The notes: generated from the letters alone by a model not told the origin. Shown: positions 53,391 through 62,417, counted from the stretch's first letter. The stretch: 64,000 nucleotides of DNA from Pseudooceanicola pacificus (GCF_009789075.1 NZ_WNXQ01000001.1:248001-312000), one strand, 5' to 3'. A program made the numbers and translations.

Positions 53391-54715
53391 CCCTCGGGGT
53401 AGCGCACCCGCGGCACGGCACGGGTGGCCAGCAAGAAGCCCAGCGTCAGCGGCCCGACCCGTCCGATGAACATCACCGCCATGATGATGCAGCGGCCCAG
53501 GGTATCCAGCTCGCCGGTGGTGCCGCGTGTCAGGCCGACGGTGCCAAAGGCCGAGGCGACCTCGAACCCCAGGTTGAAGATCGCGCCGTCATGCGAGATC
53601 GAGATCACGAAGATCGAGGTCATCACGATCAGCAGGCTCACCGCCGTCAGGGCCATCACCCGGAACACCGATTCGACCCCCAGCGTGCGCCCGAAGATCT
53701 GCAGCGCCATGCGCCGTTTGAAAAAGGCGATCATCGTCAGCACCAGCACGATGAAGGTGGTCACCTTGATGCCCCCGGCGGTCGAGGTCGACCCGCCGCC
53801 CACCAGCATCAGCAGGATCACCACCAGCGCCGTCGGGTCGTGCAGGCCGTTGATGTCGATGGTGTTGAACCCGGCCGTGCGCGGGCTGACCCCCTGGAAG
53901 AAGCTCGCCAGCAGCTTGTCCCCCCAGCTGAGCCCGCCAAGCGTGGCGGGGTTGGTCCATTCCAGCGTGGCGATGATGAACCAGCCCCAGGCCACCAGCA
54001 GGGCCGTCCCGGTCAGCATCAGCTTGGAATGCAGGGTCAGGCGGCGCCAGTTCCGTTTCTGCCAGATGTCGCCGATCACGATGAACCCGATGCCGCCGAC
54101 CATGAACTGCGCCGCGATGACGAGGTTCACCACCGGATCGCCGACATAGCGCACCAGGCTGTCGGGCCAGAGCGCGAACCCCGCGTTGTTGAAGGCCGAG
54201 ACCGAGTGGAACACCGCCGCCCAGAGACCGGGCCACAGGCCCATGTCACGGGTGAAGGGATAGGCCAGCAGCACCGCGCCTGCCGCTTCGATGATCAGGG
54301 CGACGCGCAGGACCAGCCCGGCCAGCTGCACCAGGTTGTGCAGCGAGGATTGCCCCAGCTCCTCGCGCAGGACAACGCGCTGCGGCAGGCCGACCGACAC
54401 GCCAAGCGCGGTCAGCAGCAGCACGGCAAAGGTCATCAGCCCCAGCCCGCCCAGCTGGATCAGCAGCATGATCACGACCTGTCCGAAAAAGGTGAACTGG
54501 CTGCCGGTATCGGCCACCGCCAGCCCCGTCACCGTCACCGCCGAGGTCGAGGTGAACAGCGCATCCAACCAGCTGAGCGAAGTGGTGCGCGAGACCGGTA
54601 GCTTCAGCAGCAGGGTGCCGATCACCACCAGCGCGCCATAGGCAAGCGCCAACATCGCGGGGGCGGGCAACCGGGTGAAACGCGGCAAGGCGCGCAGGAA
54701 GTCGCGCAGGATCAT
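53372..54715 (-). CDS. ktrB: KtrB/TrkH-type potassium transporter membrane subunit
   Basis: A 447-residue channel-like potassium transporter. The four P-loops are recognisable: FTSTSAVTVTGLAVADTGSQ, FHSVSAFNNAGFALWPDSL, GVSPRTAGFNTIDINGLHD and ASAFGTVGLTRGTTGELDTL. It forms the K+ (or Na+-coupled K+) pathway in the inner membrane. Its length favours KtrB over TrkH. It lies 3 bases after its regulatory partner gene. Confidence 0.92.
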   Translation of the reverse strand: MILRDFLRALPRFTRLPAPAMLALAYGALVVIGTLLLKLPVSRTTSLSWLDALFTSTSAVTVTGLAVADTGSQFTFFGQVVIMLLIQLGGLGLMTFAVLLLTALGVSVGLPQRVVLREELGQSSLHNLVQLAGLVLRVALIIEAAGAVLLAYPFTRDMGLWPGLWAAVFHSVSAFNNAGFALWPDSLVRYVGDPVVNLVIAAQFMVGGIGFIVIGDIWQKRNWRRLTLHSKLMLTGTALLVAWGWFIIATLEWTNPATLGGLSWGDKLLASFFQGVSPRTAGFNTIDINGLHDPTALVVILLMLVGGGSTSTAGGIKVTTFIVLVLTMIAFFKRRMALQIFGRTLGVESVFRVMALTAVSLLIVMTSIFVISISHDGAIFNLGFEVASAFGTVGLTRGTTGELDTLGRCIIMAVMFIGRVGPLTLGFLLATRAVPRVRYPEGQVFLG

Positions 54716-54718
54716 GGT

Positions 54719-55375
54719 TCAGATCGAATCGGCAAAGGCACCCAGCCTGGCCCGGGTGCCCAGGATCATCATGCGGTCGCCCTCCTTGAGGTGGCAGTCG
54801 TTGGTCCCGTCGCAGATGAATTCCGTCCCGCGCATCACGCCGAGGCAGCGCAGCTGGTGCTTTTCCGTCAGTTCCAGGTCCGACAGCGCCTTGCCGTTCA
54901 GCTTCCCGGGCGCCAGCAGGTAGAAAACGTGGCTGCCGTTGCCCAGGCTGACATAGTCGCGCACGAAGGGGTTGTTCAGCACCTGCGCGGCGTGGCGGCC
55001 CATCTCCTCTTCGGGGTGGATCACCCGGTCGACGCCCAGCTTGGTCAGGATGCGGTGATGGGTGCGGCTGACGGCCTTGGCCCAGACCAGTTCCACCCCC
55101 AGCATCTTGAGGTTGATCGCCGTCAGGACCGAACTTTCCAGATCCTCGCCCATCGAGATCAGCGCCACGTCGCATTCCCCCACGCCGGATTCGCGCAGCG
55201 CGCCCTCGTCCCGGCTGTCGGCGATCAGCGCCTGGCTGATTTCCTCGGCGAAGTTCGAGACGATGCGCTCGTCCCGGTCGATGCCGATGACGTATTTGCC
55301 ATAGCGCATCAGTTCCAGCGCGACGGTCCCGCCAAAATTGCCGAGCCCGATGATGGCAAAGCTGTTGCGGCTCAT
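54719..55375 (-). CDS. ktrA: KtrA/TrkA-type potassium uptake regulator
   Basis: A 218-residue RCK protein with FAIIGLGNFGGTVALELMRY (nucleotide-binding Rossmann), VIGIDRDERIVSNFAEEISQ and, at the end, an RCK-C domain (LKEGDRMMILGTRARLGAFA). It gates KtrB by binding ATP/ADP or NAD. One RCK-N plus one RCK-C unit fits KtrA, whereas enteric TrkA has two. It comes before ktrB in the same operon. Confidence 0.93.
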   Translation of the reverse strand: MSRNSFAIIGLGNFGGTVALELMRYGKYVIGIDRDERIVSNFAEEISQALIADSRDEGALRESGVGECDVALISMGEDLESSVLTAINLKMLGVELVWAKAVSRTHHRILTKLGVDRVIHPEEEMGRHAAQVLNNPFVRDYVSLGNGSHVFYLLAPGKLNGKALSDLELTEKHQLRCLGVMRGTEFICDGTNDCHLKEGDRMMILGTRARLGAFADSI

Positions 55376-55442
55376 GGCGAGCCTCCCTCGTGACGTTTTG
55401 CGCTAGGGTGATGCGCCCGGTCGCAGTGTCAAGCGTACCGGG

Positions 55443-56405
55443 TCAGGCCGCCAGCCCGCGCGATCCCATGTCCAGGAACTTCTTGCGGCGCTCGGCCACC
55501 AACGTTTTCGCGTCCTTGCCGGCCAGTTCGCCCAGCATGTCGCGGATGGTGCGGCCCACGGCGGCGATGGTCGAGGTGGTGTCGCGATGCGCCCCGCCCA
55601 GCGGTTCGGTGACGATGCGGTCGATCACGGCCAGCTGCTTGAGGTCCTGCGCGGTCAGGCGCAGCGCCTCGGCGGCCTCGCGCATCTTTTCCGCATCCTT
55701 CCACAGGATCGAGGCGCAGCCCTCGGGCGAGATCACCGAATAGACCGAATGCTCCAGCATCGCGACCTTGTTGGCCGTGGCAAAGGCCACCGCGCCGCCC
55801 GATCCGCCCTCGCCGATCACCACCGACACCAGCGGCACGCCGATCTGCAGGCATTTTTCGGTCGAGCGGGCAATCGCCTCGGACTGGCCGCGCTCTTCGG
55901 CGCCCTTGCCGGGATAGGCGCCGGGGGTGTCGACCAGGGTGATCACCGGCAGGCCGAACTTGCCCGCCAGCTCCATCAGGCGGATCGCCTTGCGATAGCC
56001 CTCGGGGCGGGCCATGCCGAAATTGCGCTCGATCCGGCTTTTGGTGTCATTGCCCTTTTCGTGGCCGATCACCACCACCGGACGGTCATCGAACCGGGCC
56101 AGCCCGCCCAGCACGGCATGGTCGTCGGCAAAGTTCCGGTCGCCCGCCAGCGGCGTGTATTCGCTGAACAGCTCTTCGATGTAATCCTTGCAATGCGGGC
56201 GGTCGGGATGACGCGCCACCTGGCATTTCCGCCAGGGGGTGAGGCCCTTGTACAGGTTCACCAGCATCTCGGCCGCCTTCTTGTCCAGGGCGGCGGCTTC
56301 GGATTCGACGTCCGTCTCGGGGTTCTGACGGGCCATGGCCCGCAGTTCCTCGGCCTTGCCTTCGATCTCGGCCAGGGGCCGTTCGAAATCGAGGTAATTG
56401 GTCAT
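55443..56405 (-). CDS. accA: AccA, acetyl-CoA carboxylase carboxyltransferase alpha subunit
   Basis: A 320-residue AccA starting [20 protein letters not shown]. Motifs include [40 protein letters not shown] and the oxyanion-hole region [20 protein letters not shown]. It transfers the carboxyl group from biotin to acetyl-CoA in fatty acid synthesis. The start at 56405 has GGAG upstream; an ATG 12 bases earlier is possible. Confidence 0.97.
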   Translation of the reverse strand: MTNYLDFERPLAEIEGKAEELRAMARQNPETDVESEAAALDKKAAEMLVNLYKGLTPWRKCQVARHPDRPHCKDYIEELFSEYTPLAGDRNFADDHAVLGGLARFDDRPVVVIGHEKGNDTKSRIERNFGMARPEGYRKAIRLMELAGKFGLPVITLVDTPGAYPGKGAEERGQSEAIARSTEKCLQIGVPLVSVVIGEGGSGGAVAFATANKVAMLEHSVYSVISPEGCASILWKDAEKMREAAEALRLTAQDLKQLAVIDRIVTEPLGGAHRDTTSTIAAVGRTIRDMLGELAGKDAKTLVAERRKKFLDMGSRGLAA

Positions 56406-56525
56406 GTCGCACTCCATCGCGGTTGCCCGCTATATGACTTTTGACCAGCCCGGATGCAACTGCGCAAGATTTGCCGGATCGCAGCGTGCGACGGATTGGA
56501 CATGGGAAAAGGAGACCGCGACGCC

Positions 56526-57368
56526 ATGAACGCCTCGCCGACGGAACGCAGGATGCTGAGGGTGATGGACCATATCCACGCCAATCCCGCAGGCGACCTG
56601 TCGCTTGACGAACTGGCGGAGGTGGCGGCGATGAGCCGGTTCCACTTCCATCGGGTGTTCCGCGCGCTGACGGGTGAAACCTGCGCCCAGGCGGTGCGTC
56701 GCATCCGCCTGCACCTCGCCGCCTCGCAGCTGATGCGCAGCGGCGGAGAGGTCGACGCCGTGGCGCGCAACGTGGGCTACACGGATCGGGACAGTTTCGA
56801 CCGCGCCTTTCGGGCGCAATACGGCATGACCCCGGTGCGGTTCCGCGATCTTGGCCAGCCTCTTCCCCTGATCCAGAACCACAGAGGAACGATCCAGATG
56901 TATCCCGTAGACATCCGCGACCTGCCGGAACGGCAGCTTGTCGGCCTGCCCCATACCGGGGCCTATTACCGTATCTCCGAGGCGTTTTCCCGTGTCGACA
57001 CCATCGTCGCGGCGCGTGGGCTCTACCCCAGGCTCGACGGCATGTTCGCCTGCTTTTACGACGATGTGAGCAGCGTACCCGAGGCCGAGCTCAACAGCTT
57101 TGCCGCCTTTGCCCTGCTGCCCGGGACCCCGGTCCCCGAGGGGCTGGAAAGCCGGACCCAGCCCGCGGGCCCGCATGCGGTGCTGACCTTCAAGGGGCCC
57201 TATGCCAACCTGCCCTCGGCCTATGACTACCTTTTCGGCCAGTGGCTGGTCGGATCGGGGCGCGACCTGGCCGATGCGCCCTCGTTCGAGCATTACCTGA
57301 ACACGCCGATGAATACGGCGCCCGAGGATCTGATGACCGAGATCTGCCTGCCGCTGAAACCCGCGTGA
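56526..57368 (+). CDS. AraC-type regulator with GyrI-like effector domain
   Basis: A 280-residue protein. Residues about 1-110 form two AraC helix-turn-helix units (LSLDELAEVAAMSRFHFHRV; VARNVGYTDRDSFDRAFRAQ). The rest is a GyrI-like small-molecule-binding domain (VDIRDLPERQLVGLPHTGAY; HAVLTFKGPYANLPSAYDYL). Such proteins sense cationic or hydrophobic compounds. The start at 56526 follows AAAAGGAGA; an earlier ATG at 56502 is possible. It is directly upstream of speD, 31 bases apart. Confidence 0.88.
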   Translation: MNASPTERRMLRVMDHIHANPAGDLSLDELAEVAAMSRFHFHRVFRALTGETCAQAVRRIRLHLAASQLMRSGGEVDAVARNVGYTDRDSFDRAFRAQYGMTPVRFRDLGQPLPLIQNHRGTIQMYPVDIRDLPERQLVGLPHTGAYYRISEAFSRVDTIVAARGLYPRLDGMFACFYDDVSSVPEAELNSFAAFALLPGTPVPEGLESRTQPAGPHAVLTFKGPYANLPSAYDYLFGQWLVGSGRDLADAPSFEHYLNTPMNTAPEDLMTEICLPLKPA

Positions 57369-57399
57369 CCTCGACCCCGCCGGGGTGTAACCCCAGGGC

Positions 57400-57759
57400 A
57401 TGGAGTATCGCCCCGGCACCCACCTTCTGATGGACCTGAACGGCGCCCGCCACCTGACGGATGCGGGCGCCCTGCGCGATGCGCTGACCGCCGCGGCACA
57501 GGCCGCCGGGGCCACGGTGCTGGGCGCGCATTTCCACAGCTTTCCGGATCGCGCAGGGATCACCGGCGTGGTCCTGCTGGCGGAAAGCCATATCTCCATC
57601 CACACCTGGCCCGAGATCGGATTTGCCGCCATCGACATCTTCATGTGCGGCGCGGCCGAACCGCATCGCGCGGCCGAGGCCCTGCGGCAACGGCTGAGGC
57701 CCGAAAGCGAAACGCTGACCGAGGTTCAGCGAAACCAGGTGTCCCAGCCCTCGTTGTAA
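57400..57759 (+). CDS. speD: SpeD-type S-adenosylmethionine decarboxylase proenzyme
   Basis: A 119-residue class 1b AdoMet decarboxylase. The self-cleavage site is in ESHISIHTWPE, where the second Ser becomes the pyruvoyl cofactor; GAHFHSFPDRAGITGVVLLA precedes it and AAIDIFMCG follows. It makes decarboxylated AdoMet, the aminopropyl donor for spermidine synthesis. It is transcribed toward the spermidine synthase gene and overlaps its end by 34 bases. The two act in one pathway although they lie on opposite strands. Confidence 0.94.
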   Translation: MEYRPGTHLLMDLNGARHLTDAGALRDALTAAAQAAGATVLGAHFHSFPDRAGITGVVLLAESHISIHTWPEIGFAAIDIFMCGAAEPHRAAEALRQRLRPESETLTEVQRNQVSQPSL

Positions 57760-59276
57760 TAGCCCACCAACGCATGGTCGCGGATCGAGTTCACCTCGGC
57801 CTCCACCGGTCCGATGTCGCTGCCGAAAACCTGCGCGGCCGCCCACGTGTCGGGCGTCAGGTAGCGGAGGCTCCGGGGCAGGCCCGGGGCACGCGGCCGA
57901 TGCTGCTGCGGGGCGGCGATCACGAAACCCCAGTCGCCGAAACTGGGGACGTAGACGTGATAGGGCAGCGTCCACAGCCCCGCGCCGGGGCGGATCGGGT
58001 TGCGGGTGGCGGCCATCGTACGCGCGACCGACCAGAAGGCCTGCCGGGCAAAGAGCGGCGATCCGGCCTGTGTCACCATCAGCCCGTCGGCGGACAGGCG
58101 TTCGGTCAGAACCCCGTAGAATTCTCGGGAATAAAGCTTGGACAGGGTGATGTTCTTGGGATCCGGCAGGTCGATCAGGATCACGTCGAAACTGTCGGTA
58201 CTTTCCTCGGCAAAGCGCCAGGCGTCGCGGTTCACCACCGTCGCCCGTGGGTCGGCAAAAGCGCCCCGGTTCAGCGGCACCAGCTCGGGATTCGTCGCGA
58301 AGAGCTCGGTCACCCGGGGGTCGAGGTCGACCAGCGTGACCGCCCTGACGCGGTCGTGTTTCAGCACCTCGCGCAGGGCCATGCCGTCGCCGCCGCCAAG
58401 GATCAGAACCTTCTCGGCCCTTGGTGCCAGCGACAGGACGGGATGCACCAACGACTCGTGGTAGCGGTATTCGTCCTGGGTATCGAACTGGATCGAATGG
58501 TCGAGGAACAGCCGCACCCGGTCGCGGAACCGGGTGATGGTGATCTGCTGATAGGGCGTCGCCTCGGACAGGATCACATCATCTTCGAACAGGCTCGCAT
58601 CGACGACCGAAACCAGCCGCTCCGACTGCCACAGCGCCGCCAGCGACACCAGCAGCGCCAGCGCCCAGGCCAGCCAGTGGACCGCCCGCATCCGCGCCCG
58701 GAACAGCCAGAGCGACAGGCCCGCCACCAGCAGGTTCAGGCAGCCAAAGGCCAGGCTGGCCGACATCAGGCCCAGGAAGGGGATCACCACGATGGGAAAG
58801 GCGATGGAGGCCGCCAGCGCACCGATGTAATCGGCGGTCAGCACGTTTTCGAACCGGAATTCGGGCGCGCCGATCTCTTTCAGCGCGCGGGCGATCAGGG
58901 GGATTTCCATCCCCGACAGCACGCCGACTGCCACCAGCATCGCGAACAGCGGCAGCGCCACCGCCCCCAGCCAGGCGTAAGAGAAGAAGAGCACCGGCGC
59001 CAGGAACCCGCCGATCAGCCCCAGCCCGATCTGCGCCCAGACAAAGCCGGGCAACGCCTCTTCGACATAGCGCGACACCCAGGCACCCGCCCCCATCGAC
59101 GACAGGAAGACGCCCAGCACGAAACTGAACTGCCGCACGCTGTCGCCCAGCAGGTAGCTGGAGACGGTGGCGGCAATCAGTTCGTAGATCAGGCCGGCCA
59201 CGGCGACGAGGAAGGTCGCCACCAGCAGCCACGCCTCGCGCGGGGCGACCCGGACCGGGCCGCTGACCTCGCTCAT
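57726..59276 (-). CDS. Membrane-anchored spermidine synthase
   Basis: A 516-residue fusion of about seven N-terminal membrane helices (residues ~15-235) with a C-terminal aminopropyltransferase. The enzyme part has RVRLFLDHSIQFDTQDEYRY, VLILGGGDGMALREVLKHDR (the GGGDG cofactor loop), DLDPRVTELF and ILIDLPDP. It would attach an aminopropyl group from decarboxylated AdoMet (from SpeD) to an amine, with the active domain tied to the inner membrane. Its start is 1 base after the DUF350 stop, so it ends a minus-strand operon with DUF4178 and DUF350 genes. Confidence 0.92.
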   Translation of the reverse strand: MSEVSGPVRVAPREAWLLVATFLVAVAGLIYELIAATVSSYLLGDSVRQFSFVLGVFLSSMGAGAWVSRYVEEALPGFVWAQIGLGLIGGFLAPVLFFSYAWLGAVALPLFAMLVAVGVLSGMEIPLIARALKEIGAPEFRFENVLTADYIGALAASIAFPIVVIPFLGLMSASLAFGCLNLLVAGLSLWLFRARMRAVHWLAWALALLVSLAALWQSERLVSVVDASLFEDDVILSEATPYQQITITRFRDRVRLFLDHSIQFDTQDEYRYHESLVHPVLSLAPRAEKVLILGGGDGMALREVLKHDRVRAVTLVDLDPRVTELFATNPELVPLNRGAFADPRATVVNRDAWRFAEESTDSFDVILIDLPDPKNITLSKLYSREFYGVLTERLSADGLMVTQAGSPLFARQAFWSVARTMAATRNPIRPGAGLWTLPYHVYVPSFGDWGFVIAAPQQHRPRAPGLPRSLRYLTPDTWAAAQVFGSDIGPVEAEVNSIRDHALVGYYNEGWDTWFR

Positions 59277-59277
59277 C

Positions 59278-59502
59278 TCAGGACAGGATGACGGCGGCGA
59301 TGATGATCGCGATGGCGATGAACACCGACCCGATCAGCACGGCGAGAGCGATGTTGTTGTCCTCTTCGATCTCCTTGACCACCGGAAAGGGGGTGACCCA
59401 GTCGATCAGCTTCCAGACCAGGAACAGCAGGCCGACCCCGATGAAGGTGTAGAAGATGGTGCCGACAAACTCGGCCAGCACGATGGTTGCGAAGGGATCC
59501 AT
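59278..59502 (-). CDS. DUF350 membrane protein
   Basis: A 74-residue protein with two membrane helices (VLAEFVGTIFYTFIGVGLLF and IALAVLIGSVFIAIAIIIAA) joined by WKLIDWVTPFPVVKEIEEDN, matching one DUF350 unit. DUF350 proteins are small membrane proteins of unknown function often encoded beside DUF4178 and polyamine genes. It lies 9 bases after the 53-aa peptide gene and 1 base before the spermidine synthase gene. Confidence 0.88.
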   Translation of the reverse strand: MDPFATIVLAEFVGTIFYTFIGVGLLFLVWKLIDWVTPFPVVKEIEEDNNIALAVLIGSVFIAIAIIIAAVILS

Positions 59503-59511
59503 TGGTTTCTC

Positions 59512-59673
59512 CTATTTCACGCGTCCGCCCAGGGCGCCGGGCCCGTGGCTGCCCTGACGGACGGAGGTGTCAAGATCGGTGCTGTCCCGCCATACGCCAT
59601 AATACGACAGGTATCCTGCCCCGCCGATGGCAAGCAGCGAGGCAATCAGGAAGACCACGCGGAACAGGTTCAT
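59512..59673 (-). CDS. 53-residue single-pass membrane peptide
   Basis: A short gene (ATG at 59673, TAG at 59512) with an AGAGG ribosome site 7 bases upstream. The product opens MNLFRVVFLIASLLAIGGAG with a membrane helix, then YLSYYGVWRDSTDLDTSV and a short charged tail. Tight spacing (9 bases on both sides) within the DUF4178-DUF350-spermidine synthase operon shows that it is genuine. I know no named family for it. Confidence 0.75.
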   Translation of the reverse strand: MNLFRVVFLIASLLAIGGAGYLSYYGVWRDSTDLDTSVRQGSHGPGALGGRVK

Positions 59674-59682
59674 GAGCGGCCT

Positions 59683-60987
59683 CTAGTCATCGTCGTCATC
59701 CTCGTCCACCCAGTCGCTGCCGCGCCAGCGCGCGCGCCGCCGGATGCCGCGGCGCAGGGCGGCGGCGACGCCGACCAGGATGAAGAGCCCGCCCAGCAGG
59801 AACAGCCAGAACCCGCTGCTGCGCCCCTCGGTCACACTCATGCGGACCTGCCCGATGGCCGCGCCGCCGCGTTGCCAGGTTTCGGACTCGGGCACCGACA
59901 GCTCGGCGGTATAGGTGCCGGGCATCGCGGGATGGAAACGGAAGGTCGTGCGGCGGCTGCCCTCGGTCCAGCTGCCCTCGTTGTCGCGGCCGGAATAGAA
60001 CCCCACCTCGCGCCCGACCTCGAACACCGGCTCGTCCTCGGGATCGGTCACGGAGAGTTCCAGCCAGGCCCAGGAGTTGCTGACATCGGTGGCGACCTCG
60101 ATCACCGTCAGCCGCCTGGTATCGGTCAGCTCGAATGTCACCTCGGCGGGCAGCCGCGCCACGGGGATCGGGCCGGTGTTCAGCACCTCGCGCCCCACCA
60201 GCGCCGACATGAAGACACCCAGCACCAGCGAGAACACCGCCAGGATCAGCCCCCAGGTCACCAGGAACCGCACCGTGCCGCCATCGGGCATCGGCTGCAC
60301 CGGATGCACCCGGCGCGGCCGGGGCCGGGGGTCCGCGCCAAAGGCGGCGAGGGTGGCGGCCTGGTCGGGATAGGTCGTCAGCTCGATCTCGCGCTCGACG
60401 GCCGAGCCGGTGTAGCTGAGCATCGCCCCGTCCGCGAGCATCGAGACCGAGGTGCTGCGATCGCCCAGCCGGGGCCGCCAGTTGAATTCGCCCTCGACAA
60501 AGGCGATCCGGGCATCCGTCGTCTCGTAATAGCGGAACCTCACGCCGCGCGAATAGGCGGTCGGGCGGGTCTCGGCGGCTTCGACCCTGTCGGTCGAGAT
60601 CCACATCGGATCGACATGGCCGCGGTACTTGCGGGTCCAGACAAGGTGCCCGTCTTCCCAGCTGAGCCAGACGTAACCGTGGGTCGGGGAATAGAGCTGG
60701 TGTTCCACCCACCGCCAGTATTCGCCGTGCCAGCTTTCCTCCATCCCCAGGGTGCCGATGACGGTGAAGGCAACGCCGTCCAGCGTGCCGGTCATCCCGA
60801 TGGCAAGCGGACTGTCCGGGCGCACCAGGTCGGCATAGCGGCGCAGCACGCGGTAATTGTCCTGCGCGTCCAGCTCGGACCCGCAGTAGCCGCAGACATG
60901 CGACATCACCCGCCCGCCGCCCAGCACGTCCAGCCCGGCGCCGCAGTTCGTGCAGTTGATCGCGCGTATCTCGGCGGCGCGGGTCAA
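59683..60987 (-). CDS. DUF4178 protein with zinc ribbon and two membrane segments
   Basis: A 434-residue protein. A zinc ribbon opens it (CTNCGAGLDVLGGGRVMSHV then CGYC, about residues 12-35), followed by a DUF4178 domain (LAIGMTGTLDGVAFTVIGTL; YWRWVEHQLYSPTHGYVWLS). Two hydrophobic helices lie near residues 243-262 and 393-412 with an Ig-like stretch between, and the tail is Arg-rich then acidic. The function of DUF4178 is unknown; context suggests polyamine-linked membrane maintenance. Its start overlaps the preceding DUF4178 gene by four bases. Confidence 0.88.
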   Translation of the reverse strand: MTRAAEIRAINCTNCGAGLDVLGGGRVMSHVCGYCGSELDAQDNYRVLRRYADLVRPDSPLAIGMTGTLDGVAFTVIGTLGMEESWHGEYWRWVEHQLYSPTHGYVWLSWEDGHLVWTRKYRGHVDPMWISTDRVEAAETRPTAYSRGVRFRYYETTDARIAFVEGEFNWRPRLGDRSTSVSMLADGAMLSYTGSAVEREIELTTYPDQAATLAAFGADPRPRPRRVHPVQPMPDGGTVRFLVTWGLILAVFSLVLGVFMSALVGREVLNTGPIPVARLPAEVTFELTDTRRLTVIEVATDVSNSWAWLELSVTDPEDEPVFEVGREVGFYSGRDNEGSWTEGSRRTTFRFHPAMPGTYTAELSVPESETWQRGGAAIGQVRMSVTEGRSSGFWLFLLGGLFILVGVAAALRRGIRRRARWRGSDWVDEDDDDD

Positions 60988-61601
60988 CGGCCCTGCCTTT
61001 CGACCGTGATCTCGAAGGGATCGGCCCAGTCGCCGATGAACCAGGCGCGGCCGGTGGACCAGAACTCGCCCGACAGCAGGTCGCCGCCCGAGCCGGTGCA
61101 GTTCACGAAATCATGGGTCTCGCCGATGTCCATGTCCTCGTCGATCCCGCCGCGAATGGCGACGCATTCGGCGCGGTCCGTCTCGTTCACCGTGTAGCGC
61201 TGATCGCCCAGCCGGAACCCGGCGCCAAGCGCGGGCGGCCCGTCGAACCGGGGGGCCCGGTCGGGGGGCACGGGGCGCTGCACGGCCACGTCGCCCTCGT
61301 CGATCGACAGCCAGAACAGCCGCCCCTCGCCGTCGAAGGCCTGGAATTCGTCCCACCAGCCCCGGCCATAGGCGAAGCGCGCATGCCCGACGATGTCGAA
61401 TGTCATGTCCCAGATATGCACCGTGTCGCCGATGCCGAAGAGCAGGGGCGCTTCGTGCATCACCCCCGCCTGTCCGGCCTGACGGACCACCTCGTCCTCA
61501 AGCAGCAGGCTGGTGCCGCAGGAGGCACAGCTCACCCGGCGGAACCCGGCGATCCGCGGGTCGATCCTGTCGCCGCAATTGGGGCAGTTGAGATCCGGCA
61601 T
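60984..61601 (-). CDS. DUF4178 protein with zinc ribbon (soluble)
   Basis: A 205-residue protein with an N-terminal zinc ribbon (CPNCGDRIDPRIAGFRRVSC then ASCG) and a DUF4178 domain (GIGDTVHIWDMTFDIVGHAR; WWDEFQAFDGEGRLFWLSID). No membrane helix is seen. It is the first gene of the minus-strand operon and overlaps the larger DUF4178 gene (ATGA). A 195-base gap with GGCGGGTGGCGG repeats lies upstream. Confidence 0.87.
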   Translation of the reverse strand: MPDLNCPNCGDRIDPRIAGFRRVSCASCGTSLLLEDEVVRQAGQAGVMHEAPLLFGIGDTVHIWDMTFDIVGHARFAYGRGWWDEFQAFDGEGRLFWLSIDEGDVAVQRPVPPDRAPRFDGPPALGAGFRLGDQRYTVNETDRAECVAIRGGIDEDMDIGETHDFVNCTGSGGDLLSGEFWSTGRAWFIGDWADPFEITVERQGR

Positions 61602-61796
61602 TGCAGTGGGCGTCCGCGCTGTTGCCCGGCGACCATGCCAATTCGCGGCCCTGACGGCAACCGCCGGTCAGGCGGGTGGCGGGACGGCGGGTGGCGGTTG
61701 CAGGTGGCTGGCGGATCACGGCGGTCGGCGGTCCGGTCGACCGCATGTTCAGGCGGCCGCACAGCCCGGCCATCGACGCCCCCGGCGGCCGAAGGC

Positions 61797-62417
61797 TCAG
61801 GCGGCAAGCAGGTCCAGCAGCGACAGGTCGCGGGGGCATTTCTCACGGATCAGCACCGCCTCGTCCCGGGTCAGGCAGCGGCGGGGCGCGCGGGCGCCGG
61901 GGCGCAGCAAGGCGCTGACGCGGCGCACGGCGGCGGGCAGGTCCAGCCGGGCGGCGGTGTCGGCATCGGTACTTTCGACCCAGAGCGACCCGGCATTGAT
62001 GATCTCATGCCGCTGCATCAGCACCAGGTGATAGGTCAGTGCCCCCATGGTCGCGTCGCGGCGCGGCTCGCTCCGCCGGGTCAGGTCGCCAAAGCGGGCC
62101 AGCACCTCGTCCGTGCCGAAATCCGGCTCGCATTCCGGGCGTTTCACCAGGCCCCGGGTGCCGGGCGCCACGCGCAGTTTCTCGGTCAGCTTGCCGCCGG
62201 GGCCATATTCGCCGGGCAGGAAGACGATGGGCGGCGGCAGAACCGCCCCCGAGGGCATCCGCCGCAGCCGCACCACATGCTGCACCATCTGCGCCCCGTG
62301 GTCGCGGGTGATCAGCCTGTCGCCGGGGGCCAGCCATTCCACGGGGATCTCTCCCTCGCTGCCCAGCAGCATGGTGCCGGGACCCAGCCCGGGAAATGGA
62401 AAGTCGCGATGGATCAT
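61797..62417 (-). CDS. Hint-domain protein lacking the N-terminal cysteine
   Basis: A 206-residue Hint (hedgehog/intein) domain protein of the Rhodobacteraceae type: GEIPVEWLAPGDRLITRDHG is the usual Hint core and HLVLMQRHEIINAGSLWVES the C-terminal part. In most relatives the domain starts with a nucleophile Cys (C-x-x-P-G-T); here the matching segment is GLGPGT, so self-cleavage is unlikely. The ATG at 62417 is chosen because the sequence ahead lacks similarity to the family. It is divergent from nth. Confidence 0.8.
   Translation of the reverse strand: MIHRDFPFPGLGPGTMLLGSEGEIPVEWLAPGDRLITRDHGAQMVQHVVRLRRMPSGAVLPPPIVFLPGEYGPGGKLTEKLRVAPGTRGLVKRPECEPDFGTDEVLARFGDLTRRSEPRRDATMGALTYHLVLMQRHEIINAGSLWVESTDADTAARLDLPAAVRRVSALLRPGARAPRRCLTRDEAVLIREKCPRDLSLLDLLAA

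Noticed and set aside
61620..61700. GGCGGGTGGCGG-type repeats upstream of the DUF4178 operon.
   Set aside because: Short, imperfect G-rich repeats such as these are common in high-GC DNA; no array structure or spacer pattern is present, so no CRISPR or repeat element is called.
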